DNA from: an uncultured Halobacteriovorax sp.
Lineage (GTDB): Bacteria; Bdellovibrionota; Bacteriovoracia; Bacteriovoracales; Bacteriovoracaceae
Direction: 5' to 3'
Length of the DNA stretch: 64,000 nucleotides
Assembly (NCBI GenBank): GCA_913061265.1
Contig: CAJXVS010000005.1
Location: 153,006 to 217,005, forward strand
Shown here: positions 26,013 to 35,033 of the stretch, piece by piece
How positions within the stretch are numbered: the first letter of the stretch is position 1
How the letters are laid out: every line of letters starts with the position of its first letter
The notes under the pieces: generated by a model
Database searches by the model: none
What the model saw: only the letters and a program-made list of their open reading frames with translations
Told to the model about the DNA's origin: nothing
Position numbers and translations under genes: made by a program

Positions 26013-28689
26013 ATAAGATCTCTATAATTCCTGTCTCGCCATTCATTCTAATCTTCATCCCTGTCTCTAATCTTTTGGTTAGGCCTTTGATAGAAACAAT
26101 TGTGGGAAGACCCATTTCTCGCGCCACGATTGCAGAGTGAGAAAGAAGACCGCCACGTTCAACTAAGAGTGCCTTAGCTGAAGGGTAGAGAGGAATCCAG
26201 CCCGGATCAGTTCTTTTAGTAACGAGAATCTCGCCATTAAGAACCATATCATCGTTAGGATCAAGAATAACTTTTACGATGCCTTCAATATCTCCAGGGC
26301 AACAAGGGATACCACGCATCTGATTTTCTGCTAGTTCAATATCTTCAAGAACATGCTCTTCAACTGGAAAGTGTTGATTTTGCCAATAACAAGGGCCTCT
26401 CGTATAAAACCTTGGGGCCGGCTCTTCTCCTTCTCCGTAAGCGTCGTATTGTTTGCGCCTTTCGTTGATAATGGATTTTAAGTCTTGAGTCGTTAGAGTT
26501 CCATCCATTGAACCTTTAAGTTCTTCTAGGTTTAAATAAAAGATGTCTTCTTTAGCATCAATGATCTTCCTTGCTGTAAAGTCTCGTCCAATGCCATAGA
26601 ACATTGATCTTACAATTCCATAAACCCTTGTACGGCAAAACCTTGTGTTCTCTCTATTCATAACGGCTTTTCTGGCATGCTTTAAAGACCAGCTATAGAT
26701 CAGTTTTCTAAAACCACTAATATTTTGATTAAGAAGGGCCTCAGCCTTTTCTTTGATTTCTTTTTCTCGTTTTTCAAAGACTTCAAGATCCGTTTGACCG
26801 GCGTTGATAAGATTCTTTAAAAAGACAAAGAGAAGAGAAGGGTCTTGATGAAGATCTTTTTGCTCTAATTTCATCTCACTCATGCAGCGAAAGCCAAAGA
26901 GGTCGATATATTCTTTAACCTCGTTATAAAAGTCTTGGTATTCGCTTTGATTAAGGCTCTCGAGACAGTCCGCGTTTGGAGTCTCAAGAATGATCTTCTT
27001 AAGGCCTTCAATCTTTGAGACCTTACCTGACATAATGATAAGCCTCTTGGTAGGTTCTGCTGATTCAAGATTTCCATTCCCGGCCAAAAGGTCGTTATGA
27101 AAAGATTCTCCTAAGTGGTGGAGCCATTTCTCAGTCAATTTCTTGAAAATTCCATAGTGAACCATGGTTAAAAAATCATTTATAATAGGAGCATGCCATT
27201 TCCATAGCATTTGTTTTTCCATTTCTTGATAATGCTCATAGATTTCATCTGCTGGCATATGGTCAAAGTTTAATTTTCTAAATTCATTGTACTTTTTATA
27301 AAAATAGGCCAGAAAATCATCGACCACAGTTTGAATCCTGTAGTGAAAGTAGAGAAACTTAAAGCCTACAATGAATCTTCTTAAGGTAGCGCCAAAAGTA
27401 TGATGAAAGCTCGGCGGCTTTACCCTTTCAGCGATCTCATCTTGAAGCGCTTCATCTGTTCCCATCATAGTTTCCATAAAGCCTCTGTTATATTTATAGC
27501 CCGGAAGGATAGAGGTTAATTTATACCAATTGAGAAGGTTGTAATAAACTCTTCCATAAAAGAGTCCTAACATGTCTTTAAGAAAATGATCCATTTGTCT
27601 AATCTGTTTAGCGGGAACCAGAAGGATCTCACAAAACTGAACATAGACTTGATGATAGACATAGTGAGCGAAACCAAAGGTTAGTGGCATTGTGATGCCG
27701 CCATAAGACTCTACAATATTTGAGTTATCCCAAACAAAGAGCCTGCCTTTGCCTGACTTAACTTCTGTTGTGACTGGTCTTGATTGAAGCAGGTAGAGTT
27801 CACCGTCAGCGATGGCCCATTCAACGTCTTGAGGAAAGCGGTAGAGGTCCTCTATTGTTTCACTAAGGTTAGCTAATTCTGTTAGTTCACTTTCGCTTAG
27901 TGAACTAACGTTTACTAAGCTAGCTTCAACATCGACTTCTTTTGGTTCTTGTTTTTCTATATCTTGAACCAACATCTTTGGCTTATCAGTTATTTCTTGT
28001 TCAATTACTTTCTTTGTCTCTTTACTGAGCTTGTAGTTGTCTGCATCAAAGAGACCAGAGACCAGTCCTTCACCAACGCCGTAGACGGAGTTGATTAAAA
28101 GATGTTCAGGATCTTCATTAATAGGATCACAAGTAAAGAGGACTCCAGATTTATCAGGACAGATCATCTCTTGTAAGACGACAGCGACCTTAATGTCATT
28201 AGCTGATAGCTTATTCTCAGATCTATAGACTAGGCCTCTCTCACTATAAGCACTGGCCCAGCATTTCTTAACAGACTCTAAAACATTCTCAACTGATTGA
28301 ACGTAGAGGTAAGAAGATAATTGCCCCGCAAAAGAATGAGAACTTCCATCCTCATCTAAGGCGCTTGATCTAACGGAGATTAAATCTCGGCTTAGATCTT
28401 TAAAAGATTTAGAGATAAACTCTTCAACCGCTTTTGGTAGGGGAGTCTTTAGGATTAATTCCTCTATGGCAGCTGCCATCTCTTTAGCGGTCCTGTCTGA
28501 CTCCTCTATGTTCTTAAACTCTTCTTCAATGCCGGAGAGGCTTTTAAAGTTATCAAAGGTATCAGAACCTAGAACAACCCATTTAGGGACCTTAAGGCCC
28601 GCCTTGGTCATGACATAGAGGTTAAAGCCTTTGCCTCCAGCATTTCTAGAGGCGTAGTTTCTTTCAGAGTTTTCACTAATTAAAAGCAT
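26011..28689 (-). CDS. PEP synthase / rifampin phosphotransferase-like dikinase
   Basis: 892 residues. Residues ~15-305 are the pyruvate-phosphate dikinase ATP-binding fold: Gly-Gly-Lys-Gly near 18, Val-Arg-Ser-Ser-Ala ~100, and Gln-Asp-Val-Glu-Trp-Ala before Gln-Ser-Arg-Pro-Val ~300. The last ~80 residues are the swivelling phosphohistidine domain, with catalytic His in Gly-Gly-Leu-Leu-Ser-His-Ser-Ala-Ile-Val-Ala-Arg-Glu. The ~450 residues between them are mostly helical with aromatic segments and do not look like the PEP/pyruvate barrel of true PpsA. This three-part layout is that of rifampin phosphotransferase-type enzymes, which move the beta-phosphate of ATP to a substrate hydroxyl. Last gene of a five-gene operon, 2 bases after the UbiA-like gene. 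Substrate unknown, probably a lipid intermediate. Confidence 0.8.
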   Translation of the reverse strand: MLLISENSERNYASRNAGGKGFNLYVMTKAGLKVPKWVVLGSDTFDNFKSLSGIEEEFKNIEESDRTAKEMAAAIEELILKTPLPKAVEEFISKSFKDLSRDLISVRSSALDEDGSSHSFAGQLSSYLYVQSVENVLESVKKCWASAYSERGLVYRSENKLSANDIKVAVVLQEMICPDKSGVLFTCDPINEDPEHLLINSVYGVGEGLVSGLFDADNYKLSKETKKVIEQEITDKPKMLVQDIEKQEPKEVDVEASLVNVSSLSESELTELANLSETIEDLYRFPQDVEWAIADGELYLLQSRPVTTEVKSGKGRLFVWDNSNIVESYGGITMPLTFGFAHYVYHQVYVQFCEILLVPAKQIRQMDHFLKDMLGLFYGRVYYNLLNWYKLTSILPGYKYNRGFMETMMGTDEALQDEIAERVKPPSFHHTFGATLRRFIVGFKFLYFHYRIQTVVDDFLAYFYKKYNEFRKLNFDHMPADEIYEHYQEMEKQMLWKWHAPIINDFLTMVHYGIFKKLTEKWLHHLGESFHNDLLAGNGNLESAEPTKRLIIMSGKVSKIEGLKKIILETPNADCLESLNQSEYQDFYNEVKEYIDLFGFRCMSEMKLEQKDLHQDPSLLFVFLKNLINAGQTDLEVFEKREKEIKEKAEALLNQNISGFRKLIYSWSLKHARKAVMNRENTRFCRTRVYGIVRSMFYGIGRDFTARKIIDAKEDIFYLNLEELKGSMDGTLTTQDLKSIINERRKQYDAYGEGEEPAPRFYTRGPCYWQNQHFPVEEHVLEDIELAENQMRGIPCCPGDIEGIVKVILDPNDDMVLNGEILVTKRTDPGWIPLYPSAKALLVERGGLLSHSAIVAREMGLPTIVSIKGLTKRLETGMKIRMNGETGIIEIL

Positions 28690-28691
28690 AA

Positions 28692-29624
28692 TTAATTCCA
28701 GTAGAACTTGCGAAGGACGTAGTTAGCGATCACTCCAGCGTAGATAATAACAATATAAACTTCACTAAATTTTCTAAAGAGGTTTCCTGTTAGGGGCTTT
28801 TTGCCAATCAGGTAGGTGGTACTTACGAGGAGTAAAATCCCGATGGCAACAGCTTGATAGGCCTGCATAAAAAAGAAATCAATCGTCGAGATCAATAAAC
28901 TCAAGATACCCACTCCAATGGCGTGAACTAGAATAAGGACTGTCGCGCCAAATTTTCCCCAGATACTTGAATAAGTATCAACGCCTTCTCTTTCTTCACA
29001 AGGCTGATAGATCTTTCTGCCAAGCTCAAAGATGTTAAAGAGAAGCCAGCTCATGATCGCAAAATAATAAAAATCAGGCTCGTGATCCCATGGGTAATAA
29101 CGACTAAGGGCCGAGAAGATAGCTATTGATAAGAAGATAGTAACGATTGTATGGCTAGTAGCGTAGGTCGTTAGGTGAGGCCGAATCTTTTCGCCTATGA
29201 AGAACTCTCTATACATAAGAAGTGAATATGAAATTGCGATGAGAATTGCGACGAACCCAGGCATTCCACAAGAGGTGAAGAAAATAATCTCGAGAATGAT
29301 ACAATGCTCAATCCCTTTTTTCATATCAAAGTCTTTTAAGAGGCCTCTTGGAAGTGGGCGGGTTGGATTAAAAGTAACGTCGGTCTCATAATCTTTAATT
29401 TCATCATAAAAGCGAAGCTTCATAAAAAAGGCAGCTGTTCCTAAAGTAACCCAGGCTAAATGAATAGGCTCTAAGATGACATACTTACTAGCGTCAGCGA
29501 CTAGGTAGTGCGCTCCAAAGAAAAGGGCGATCATAAAGAAGTGGCTTAATGGTTCAAACCTTTCACTAGTAAACATCCACCATTTGGAAAGATGTTTAAA
29601 CCTCTCTTTTACATAATTACTCAT
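28692..29624 (-). CDS. UbiA-like polytopic membrane protein (prenyltransferase superfamily)
   Basis: 310 residues with about eight or nine membrane segments. Residues ~70-100 read Arg-Phe-Tyr-Asp-Glu-Ile-Lys-Asp-Tyr-Glu-Thr-Asp followed by Asn-Pro-Thr-Arg-Pro-Leu-Pro-Arg-Gly, the UbiA pattern of a DxxxD-type metal site followed by an Arg-Pro-Leu motif. UbiA enzymes transfer polyprenyl or other diphosphate-activated groups to acceptors inside the membrane. The second Asp-rich motif is not evident (Tyr-Gln-Pro-Cys-Glu-Glu-Arg-Glu-Gly is the only candidate loop), so catalysis may differ. ATGA overlap with the ligase gene upstream and 2 bases before the dikinase gene: tight coupling. Confidence 0.65.
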   Translation of the reverse strand: MSNYVKERFKHLSKWWMFTSERFEPLSHFFMIALFFGAHYLVADASKYVILEPIHLAWVTLGTAAFFMKLRFYDEIKDYETDVTFNPTRPLPRGLLKDFDMKKGIEHCIILEIIFFTSCGMPGFVAILIAISYSLLMYREFFIGEKIRPHLTTYATSHTIVTIFLSIAIFSALSRYYPWDHEPDFYYFAIMSWLLFNIFELGRKIYQPCEEREGVDTYSSIWGKFGATVLILVHAIGVGILSLLISTIDFFFMQAYQAVAIGILLLVSTTYLIGKKPLTGNLFRKFSEVYIVIIYAGVIANYVLRKFYWN

Positions 29625-31417
29625 GAGTTCTCCTGAAGCTTTTCGCGGAGCACTTGGTATTCAACCTTGCTTTGGTGTCTAGCATCTAGGGGAATTGAGT
29701 CAGTTAAAAGAATCTTATCGCAAGTGACAGAGTTCTTCTCCATGACTCTTTTTATCTCTGTGATCCATTCAGCTTCATCTCCACTGGCCCCTTCTCTTTT
29801 AGTAAAGACAGCATAGGTCTTCTCACCAAGGTCAGCATCAGGCATACCGAGGTAGGCGGCGTATTCAACGAAGGGAAGCTTCTTCATGATAACTTCTGCC
29901 CTTACAGGAAAGAAGTAACTCCCGCCTCTATTGATAGCGTTATGAATCCTTCCCATGAACCATAGATCGCCGTGTTCATCAACTCGGCCGATATCTCCTG
30001 TCCGGTGCCAAACGATTCCTTCATGATCTTTAATCTTTGATTTTTTAAAGGCTTCAGCATTATTATAATAATTCTGGCAAACATGCTCACCGCTAACGAT
30101 GATCTCTCCAGGTTTGCCTTCTTCTACTTCAAGATTCTTCCAATCTGTATCTGAGTCAACGGTAAGGGGGCCCTTGTTTATTTTTAAGTATTTTACTTTC
30201 AGTCCAGAATCAAAGCGGCCTACATTAACCCCTTCGTCTTCCCACTCGGGATCAGGATTGTTCTTTCTCGCAATCATGTCTTTAGCTTCAATATGCGCCA
30301 TAGGCTCTACTTCTGTTGAGCCATAGAGAACAAGGACTTCAGCATTTGGAGCTATCTCGGTGGTCTTAATAAGGTCGTCTCTAGAGATAGGCGCGCCGCC
30401 GGTGATGATTCTTCTTAGAAAGGGAATCTTTAAATTATTTTCTAAACAGTAAGTATAAACATGCCTAAGAAGGCTAGGGGAAAGAGTCGTCGTGGTGACT
30501 CCAGCAGATTTCATTTGAGCGATAAGAACTAAGGCGTCTTTATCTCCAGATTGCCCTACGTCAATGGCAGGCAAGACTGTAGTCACACCAGCGGCTAAAT
30601 TATTTAAAGAGAAAATAGGAAAGACAGGTAGGTCTTGATCGCTACTTTCAAAAGGAAGATGCTTATCGAGAGCGTAGTGCTGAGCTGCTAAAAAGCGATG
30701 AGTTCTGTCGGCGCCCTTAGGGGTTCCAGAGGAGCCCGTGGTAAAAGTAATAAGAGCTGTATGTTCTTTTTCAACAGGTTCAGTTTGAGATCTTATAAGC
30801 CCTTTCATTAGGGCCTCAATGCTAGCGTCGTATTTCTTTACTGTTTCACCAATAGAGATCTTTAAAGGGATCTTTCCAATCTCTGGAAGGTCTCCCATAT
30901 AATCAAAGGCCTTCTCTACTGATATAAAGGCCTTCGCCCCAACTACTTTGGCCGCTACATCCATTTGATCTCGTCTTGCCCAGCCGTCAAGAAAGGTAGC
31001 AATTGCACCAATCTTTTGAAGAGCAAACATAGCGGCGTATAGGTATAAACACATAGGGACAAAGATGATGACTCTGTCGCCTTTTTTTATGCCAAGCTTC
31101 TTAAAGCCGGTGGCGATGACGGCCACTAGATGATCAAGTTCTTTTACTGTTACTGAATCATGGGGAAGAGGGTCGTCTATATTATAGCTCCACTCTTTTA
31201 ATTTATCAGGATGAACCCAACTAAGAATAGGACGATCAGGGATGGTTTCTAAGTGCTGAGTTAAAAAGGAGGCTACATTATTTAAAGATGAACTTCCTTC
31301 ATGATAACCAAATGACTTGGCCTCGGATAACTTTTGCCCATTGAGTTCAAGAGGAAAACCAGCAGGTCTTTTTGAGATCTTACCAAGTAAGGTTATCAAC
31401 AAGTTTTTGAAACTCAT
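29621..31417 (-). CDS. AMP-dependent acyl-CoA synthetase/ligase-like enzyme
   Basis: 598 residues. Contains the adenylate-forming signature Thr-Thr-Gly-Ser-Ser-Gly-Thr-Pro-Lys-Gly (~226-235), then Leu-Tyr-Gly-Ser-Thr-Glu (~370), Tyr..Arg-Thr-Gly-Asp-Ile-Gly (~475) and a C-terminal domain. Such enzymes activate carboxylates as acyl-AMP, often on to CoA or a carrier protein. The layout recalls OleC-type ligases of bacterial olefin/beta-lactone synthesis but the canonical C-terminal catalytic Lys is not certain (Gln-Ser-Lys-Val-Glu near the end is a candidate). The ATG lies inside the upstream hydrolase gene (38-base overlap) and has GGAG at 6 bases, supporting the start. Confidence 0.82.
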   Translation of the reverse strand: MSFKNLLITLLGKISKRPAGFPLELNGQKLSEAKSFGYHEGSSSLNNVASFLTQHLETIPDRPILSWVHPDKLKEWSYNIDDPLPHDSVTVKELDHLVAVIATGFKKLGIKKGDRVIIFVPMCLYLYAAMFALQKIGAIATFLDGWARRDQMDVAAKVVGAKAFISVEKAFDYMGDLPEIGKIPLKISIGETVKKYDASIEALMKGLIRSQTEPVEKEHTALITFTTGSSGTPKGADRTHRFLAAQHYALDKHLPFESSDQDLPVFPIFSLNNLAAGVTTVLPAIDVGQSGDKDALVLIAQMKSAGVTTTTLSPSLLRHVYTYCLENNLKIPFLRRIITGGAPISRDDLIKTTEIAPNAEVLVLYGSTEVEPMAHIEAKDMIARKNNPDPEWEDEGVNVGRFDSGLKVKYLKINKGPLTVDSDTDWKNLEVEEGKPGEIIVSGEHVCQNYYNNAEAFKKSKIKDHEGIVWHRTGDIGRVDEHGDLWFMGRIHNAINRGGSYFFPVRAEVIMKKLPFVEYAAYLGMPDADLGEKTYAVFTKREGASGDEAEWITEIKRVMEKNSVTCDKILLTDSIPLDARHQSKVEYQVLREKLQENS

Positions 31418-32081
31418 CAGTCACTCCTTTTGTATGGGTCCATGGAAGAGCATGTCCTCCTTCTGGGATTATCACTTCAGAGAAATCAATATGATTTTTT
31501 AGAAGCTTAAACTGATCTCCATCGCCGGAGGTCTTATCAGAGTCCCCGCGAATAACGAGGACTGGGATGGGTAGGTTCTTTAATTCTTTTAAGTTCTTAA
31601 CAATGCTTTCAGTAGGGATGTCTTTTTCAAACATAGCAGGCTTTAGAACATTCGGGTTAGTAAAGACTTGTTCATTTGGCTTATAGCTTGTTGGAACCTC
31701 AGAGGGATAAGATGAATCCACCATCATCTTGGCGATGCTTGAAGGGGCCATCTTTGAAAGAAGTAAGTTTCCAACTATGGGTAAGCTAAGGATTGTTTTT
31801 ATAGCAGGGGACATCTTCTTACTGACAAAGAGGTAGGGACTAATAAGAACTACGGCCTTTGTAAGACTTGGGTTCTCAAGAGCGCTCTTTATCGCTTCGA
31901 CGCTACCCCAACTATAACCAACGTGGATGACCGCGCCTTCCGGTTGTCTGGTTGGGTTTTGATAGCGATCCAGGCAGATCCACTTTGATGCAGGAAGGAG
32001 TTTTTGAATCTCTTCATAGTCTGCTGGAGTTCCTGGGGATCCATGGTGTCCGATAAAGGTTAATTTCTCTAAGTTAGTCAT
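31380..32081 (-). CDS. Alpha/beta hydrolase
   Basis: 233 residues. The strand-turn Phe-Ile-Gly-His-His-Gly-Ser-Pro-Gly-Thr near the N-terminus supplies an oxyanion hole, the nucleophile elbow is Gly-Tyr-Ser-Trp-Gly-Ser (~residues 54-59), Asp in Val-Ile-Arg-Gly-Asp-Ser-Asp-Lys (~193) and His in Glu-Gly-Gly-His-Ala-Leu-Pro (~218) finish the triad. A small esterase/thioesterase-like enzyme; the substrate is likely an intermediate handled by the neighbouring ligase. Overlaps the formyltransferase-like gene by 4 bases and the ligase by 38 bases. Confidence 0.78.
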   Translation of the reverse strand: MTNLEKLTFIGHHGSPGTPADYEEIQKLLPASKWICLDRYQNPTRQPEGAVIHVGYSWGSVEAIKSALENPSLTKAVVLISPYLFVSKKMSPAIKTILSLPIVGNLLLSKMAPSSIAKMMVDSSYPSEVPTSYKPNEQVFTNPNVLKPAMFEKDIPTESIVKNLKELKNLPIPVLVIRGDSDKTSGDGDQFKLLKNHIDFSEVIIPEGGHALPWTHTKGVTDEFQKLVDNLTW

Positions 32082-32851
32082 AGAACAAAGCCTTGGTTTA
32101 TAAATTCTTTTATTTGTTTCTTAGTAGGGTTCTTAGTGAATACTTTTTTCTCTGCAGTATTGGGCTTACCTTGTGGGAACTTGCCTTCATTTTCTATCTC
32201 TAGGCAAAGATCATAGAGGGCCTTAGCCTCTAGAGGGGCCGTCTTCTTTAAGTAATTTAAATACGAATACTTGTTTTCATTTTTTATATCTTCTTTAGAA
32301 GCAACAGGGATAACTTTATGAAGTTTTCCTGCATCAATCTTCTCCACCATTTCGTGAATACTGAATCCGGCTTCTCTTCCTTCAGTAAGGGCGTAGAGGT
32401 CGCAAAAGGTCCCTCTATATTCAGGCAATAACCCATGATGAACATTAAGGCAGCCAATCTTAGCTGCAGTAAGAATCTCTTTTTTATAGATGCATCTCGT
32501 TCGAAGATTAACGATTAGATCTATCTTATTCTTAGAGACATAATCTAAGGCCTCTTCACTATTCATAGAATCCCAAGTTAGAACTGGGATCTTGTAATTC
32601 TTGAAAAGATTTTCACGCCTCTTTAAAGGAAGTTCAATAATATTTCTTATAAGTTGAAGACCAATTTTCTTAGCTCCTAAAAAGGGAAGGCCTATACTCT
32701 GAAGAGTTGTTTTAGTGTCAAGGTTATCAAGCAAAACGAGTCCAGAGACCCAACTTGAGTTGAGCTTTAGGAATTCTTCGAAGAGTTCTAAATAGTTATC
32801 TGGCATATAAGTCACGCGGCTGGTGACAAACAAAACCCTAAGATTTGCCAA
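32078..32851 (-). CDS. Formyltransferase-fold protein (Fmt/GART-like)
   Basis: 257 residues. Starts at TTG: AAGGAGG lies 8 bases upstream and no in-frame ATG fits. The family core is clear near residues 133-170: Asn-Val-His-His-Gly-Leu-Leu-Pro-Glu-Tyr-Arg-Gly, then Glu-Ala-Gly-Phe-Ser-Ile-His and Ile-Asp-Ala-Gly-Lys. In formyl transferases the corresponding Asn-x-His...Asp set binds formyl-tetrahydrofolate. There is no Fmt C-terminal tRNA-binding domain, so this is not Met-tRNA formyltransferase; related stand-alone enzymes formylate amino-sugars or amines. First gene of the leftward five-gene operon. Confidence 0.75.
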   Translation of the reverse strand: MANLRVLFVTSRVTYMPDNYLELFEEFLKLNSSWVSGLVLLDNLDTKTTLQSIGLPFLGAKKIGLQLIRNIIELPLKRRENLFKNYKIPVLTWDSMNSEEALDYVSKNKIDLIVNLRTRCIYKKEILTAAKIGCLNVHHGLLPEYRGTFCDLYALTEGREAGFSIHEMVEKIDAGKLHKVIPVASKEDIKNENKYSYLNYLKKTAPLEAKALYDLCLEIENEGKFPQGKPNTAEKKVFTKNPTKKQIKEFINQGFVL

Positions 32852-32896
32852 CTTGGGCCCTCCTTGGCCATATTATTCATATTTCAAAGCCTTAAT

Positions 32897-32938
32897 AATA
32901 CAGGAAAAATCGTCAAAAATCCCAACAGTCCCTGTATT
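32897..32938. promoter_or_regulatory. Separated inverted repeat in the divergent lipid-cluster promoter region
   Basis: AATACAGG (32897-32904) and CCTGTATT (32931-32938) are perfect 8-base complements, 26 bases apart, in the middle of the 169-base space between the two divergent operons. A shared operator or looping site is plausible. Confidence 0.35.
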
Positions 32939-33020
32939 TTCTACACGGCGCAGCATATAGAGTCGTGGCGAACCTCTCAAAGGGCTACACTTGAGTATTC
33001 AACTTAGAGGAAAATGAAGA

Positions 33021-33992
33021 ATGCAAAACATCAGCGTCTATTTAAACCAGCGAGCAGCAAATACTGATCTAGATTATTGGAAAGGTCGTATTACGCGTAG
33101 TCTCTTTCGTTCAAAGCTGAATTTCCGCACTCCTGATAACTTAGAAGAACTTCACAGGGACCTTAAGGCCGATATAGACGCCAAGGTAGACGCTGTTGTG
33201 AGTGTTGGAGGGGACGGAACTGTTAATACCTTGATTCAAAACTTGGCCAATAAAGACATAGGCCTCTTAGTTATTCCTGGTGGAACAGCTAATGACCTAG
33301 CTTCAGAGTTAGGTATGAATGAAAATATCAAGAAGATTTGCCAATGCATTCGAAATCAACAAGTTAAGAAAATTGATCTTATACGTATAAATAATAGGTT
33401 AATGGCAACTAATGGTGGAATTGGTCTTGGTGGTGAAGTCGCTAAAAAAATCAACAGCATAAGACGTAAGTATCCTATCTTTAAAAGCATCATGAAGGCC
33501 TCTGGAAAATCAATCTATAGTTTTTTTGTGGCCCAAGAGCTTTTGAGTGTAAATTTTGAGCAGTATCATTTAGATATTACTTCAAAAGAATTCACAGGAA
33601 AGATCAAGACTTCATGTATCTTAGTTAATAACCAACCAATGCTTGCGGGTACTTTCAATATTGCGCCAAAAACTAACAACTCAGATGGGAAGTTTAACGT
33701 AAGCATTTTGACTCATGATTCAAGACAAAAACTTATCCAATGTATTCTTCAAATAGCTAAAGGCACCTTACCCATCAACGATCCAAACTTTATCAGCTTC
33801 GAGTCTGAAAAAGTAAATATCAAGAACCTCTCTTCAAATAAGACACCTCAGTTCTTTGGAGATGGCGAAATCTTACATTCAGAGGAGACCGACTCTTTTG
33901 ATATTGAAATTGAAAAGGATGCTTTAAAGGTTTATTCCGCTCAAGTCGGGACCGATTTAGTAGACCTAGTCAACGACGTCAGCCTATCTTAG
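33021..33992 (+). CDS. Diacylglycerol kinase-like lipid kinase (DgkB/YegS/LCB5 family)
   Basis: 323 residues. The family's nucleotide motif Val-Gly-Gly-Asp-Gly-Thr-Val-Asn (~residues 66-73) and Pro-Gly-Gly-Thr-Ala-Asn-Asp-Leu-Ala (~91-99) are exact. These soluble or peripheral kinases phosphorylate diacylglycerol, sphingoid bases or similar lipid alcohols. The C-terminal beta-sandwich with Gly-Asp-Gly-Glu also fits. First gene of the rightward operon; the next gene starts 9 bases after its stop. Placed opposite the leftward ligase/UbiA/dikinase operon, so a lipid alcohol is the likely substrate. Confidence 0.88.
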   Translation: MQNISVYLNQRAANTDLDYWKGRITRSLFRSKLNFRTPDNLEELHRDLKADIDAKVDAVVSVGGDGTVNTLIQNLANKDIGLLVIPGGTANDLASELGMNENIKKICQCIRNQQVKKIDLIRINNRLMATNGGIGLGGEVAKKINSIRRKYPIFKSIMKASGKSIYSFFVAQELLSVNFEQYHLDITSKEFTGKIKTSCILVNNQPMLAGTFNIAPKTNNSDGKFNVSILTHDSRQKLIQCILQIAKGTLPINDPNFISFESEKVNIKNLSSNKTPQFFGDGEILHSEETDSFDIEIEKDALKVYSAQVGTDLVDLVNDVSLS

Positions 33993-34001
33993 AATAGAGT
34001 C

Positions 34002-35033
34002 ATGAAATTATTTTTAACAGGAGGGACTGGCTTCTTAGGAAGTGAGCTCGTAGAGAGACTGGCCCCCCATTTTGAAAAAATTTATCTTCTTTGCAGAAAG
34101 CCTTCTAAAAGAATGGAGCTCAGGTTTGAGAACTTATCTAATATTGAATTAGTTAAGGGAGATATCTCTGGACCTGATATTGTTGAAGAAGCTGGTGTTC
34201 TAAAGAAAATAAAAGAAGAAGTTGATGTGATCTTTCACGGAGCTGCTTATTACGATATTGAAGGTCCCTATAGCAGTTGTTTTATGTACAACGTTGTGGG
34301 TACTCAGAATATTCTCTACCTTGCTAATCAATGCGAAAATTTAAAACACATTCATTATATAAGCACCATTGCTGTTGCAGGAAATTTCTCTGGACTCTTT
34401 AGTGAGGATTCTCTTAAAGAAGGTCAAAAGTTTAGCAACCATTATGCCAAAACAAAGTATGATGCTGAGGCCATGGTTAGGGCCTATGAGTTTAAGGGAA
34501 CTAAGCATATATACCGTTTAGGCATCCTTGTTGGTGATTCAAAGACGGGCAAGATGCCCAAAGTTGATGGTCCCTATTACTTCTTTAAATTCTTAAGTAA
34601 GGCAAAAGGGAAGTTCAAACATTTAAATAAGCTAAAGTACTTACCTCTGCCTTTTGATGAAAAAGCTGTCATGCCTTTTATCCCTGTAGATGAGGCCGCA
34701 AATATCCTTGAAGAGGCCATGGCCAATCCAAGAGATGGAGAGCTTAATTGTTATCATGTCATAGGGGATTCCCCTCCTAATGTGGCCACTTTTGTAGAGG
34801 ATTCTCTAAAAGCTTTTGGGATCGATCTAGCAGTAGTGCCTCTTCCTCATTCACCACTTTATAAGATGATTCTTCCTAAAGTTGGTCTGCCTTCTGAGCT
34901 GCTTCTTTATATGTATGGCAAGTGCCAATACGAAACAAGCCATCTTATAAATGACTTCTCAAAAGTGCCTAGAAAGTCATATCAAAATTATTCATCAGCC
35001 TTTTATCATTATGCTAAAGGGATGTTTAAATGA
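34002..35033 (+). CDS. NAD(P)-dependent extended SDR (epimerase/dehydratase or fatty-acyl reductase-like)
   Basis: 343 residues. Starts with the Rossmann motif Thr-Gly-Gly-Thr-Gly-Phe-Leu-Gly (~residues 6-13). The active-site Tyr and Lys are in Tyr-Ala-Lys-Thr-Lys (~149-153), preceded by Ser-Thr-Ile. The form resembles the NAD-binding-4 (male sterility) and 3-beta-HSD-like groups that act on lipid substrates, such as OleD. Overlaps the next gene by 4 bases (ATGA). Substrate unknown; the context suggests reduction or oxidation of a lipid alcohol or ketone. Confidence 0.8.
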   Translation: MKLFLTGGTGFLGSELVERLAPHFEKIYLLCRKPSKRMELRFENLSNIELVKGDISGPDIVEEAGVLKKIKEEVDVIFHGAAYYDIEGPYSSCFMYNVVGTQNILYLANQCENLKHIHYISTIAVAGNFSGLFSEDSLKEGQKFSNHYAKTKYDAEAMVRAYEFKGTKHIYRLGILVGDSKTGKMPKVDGPYYFFKFLSKAKGKFKHLNKLKYLPLPFDEKAVMPFIPVDEAANILEEAMANPRDGELNCYHVIGDSPPNVATFVEDSLKAFGIDLAVVPLPHSPLYKMILPKVGLPSELLLYMYGKCQYETSHLINDFSKVPRKSYQNYSSAFYHYAKGMFK

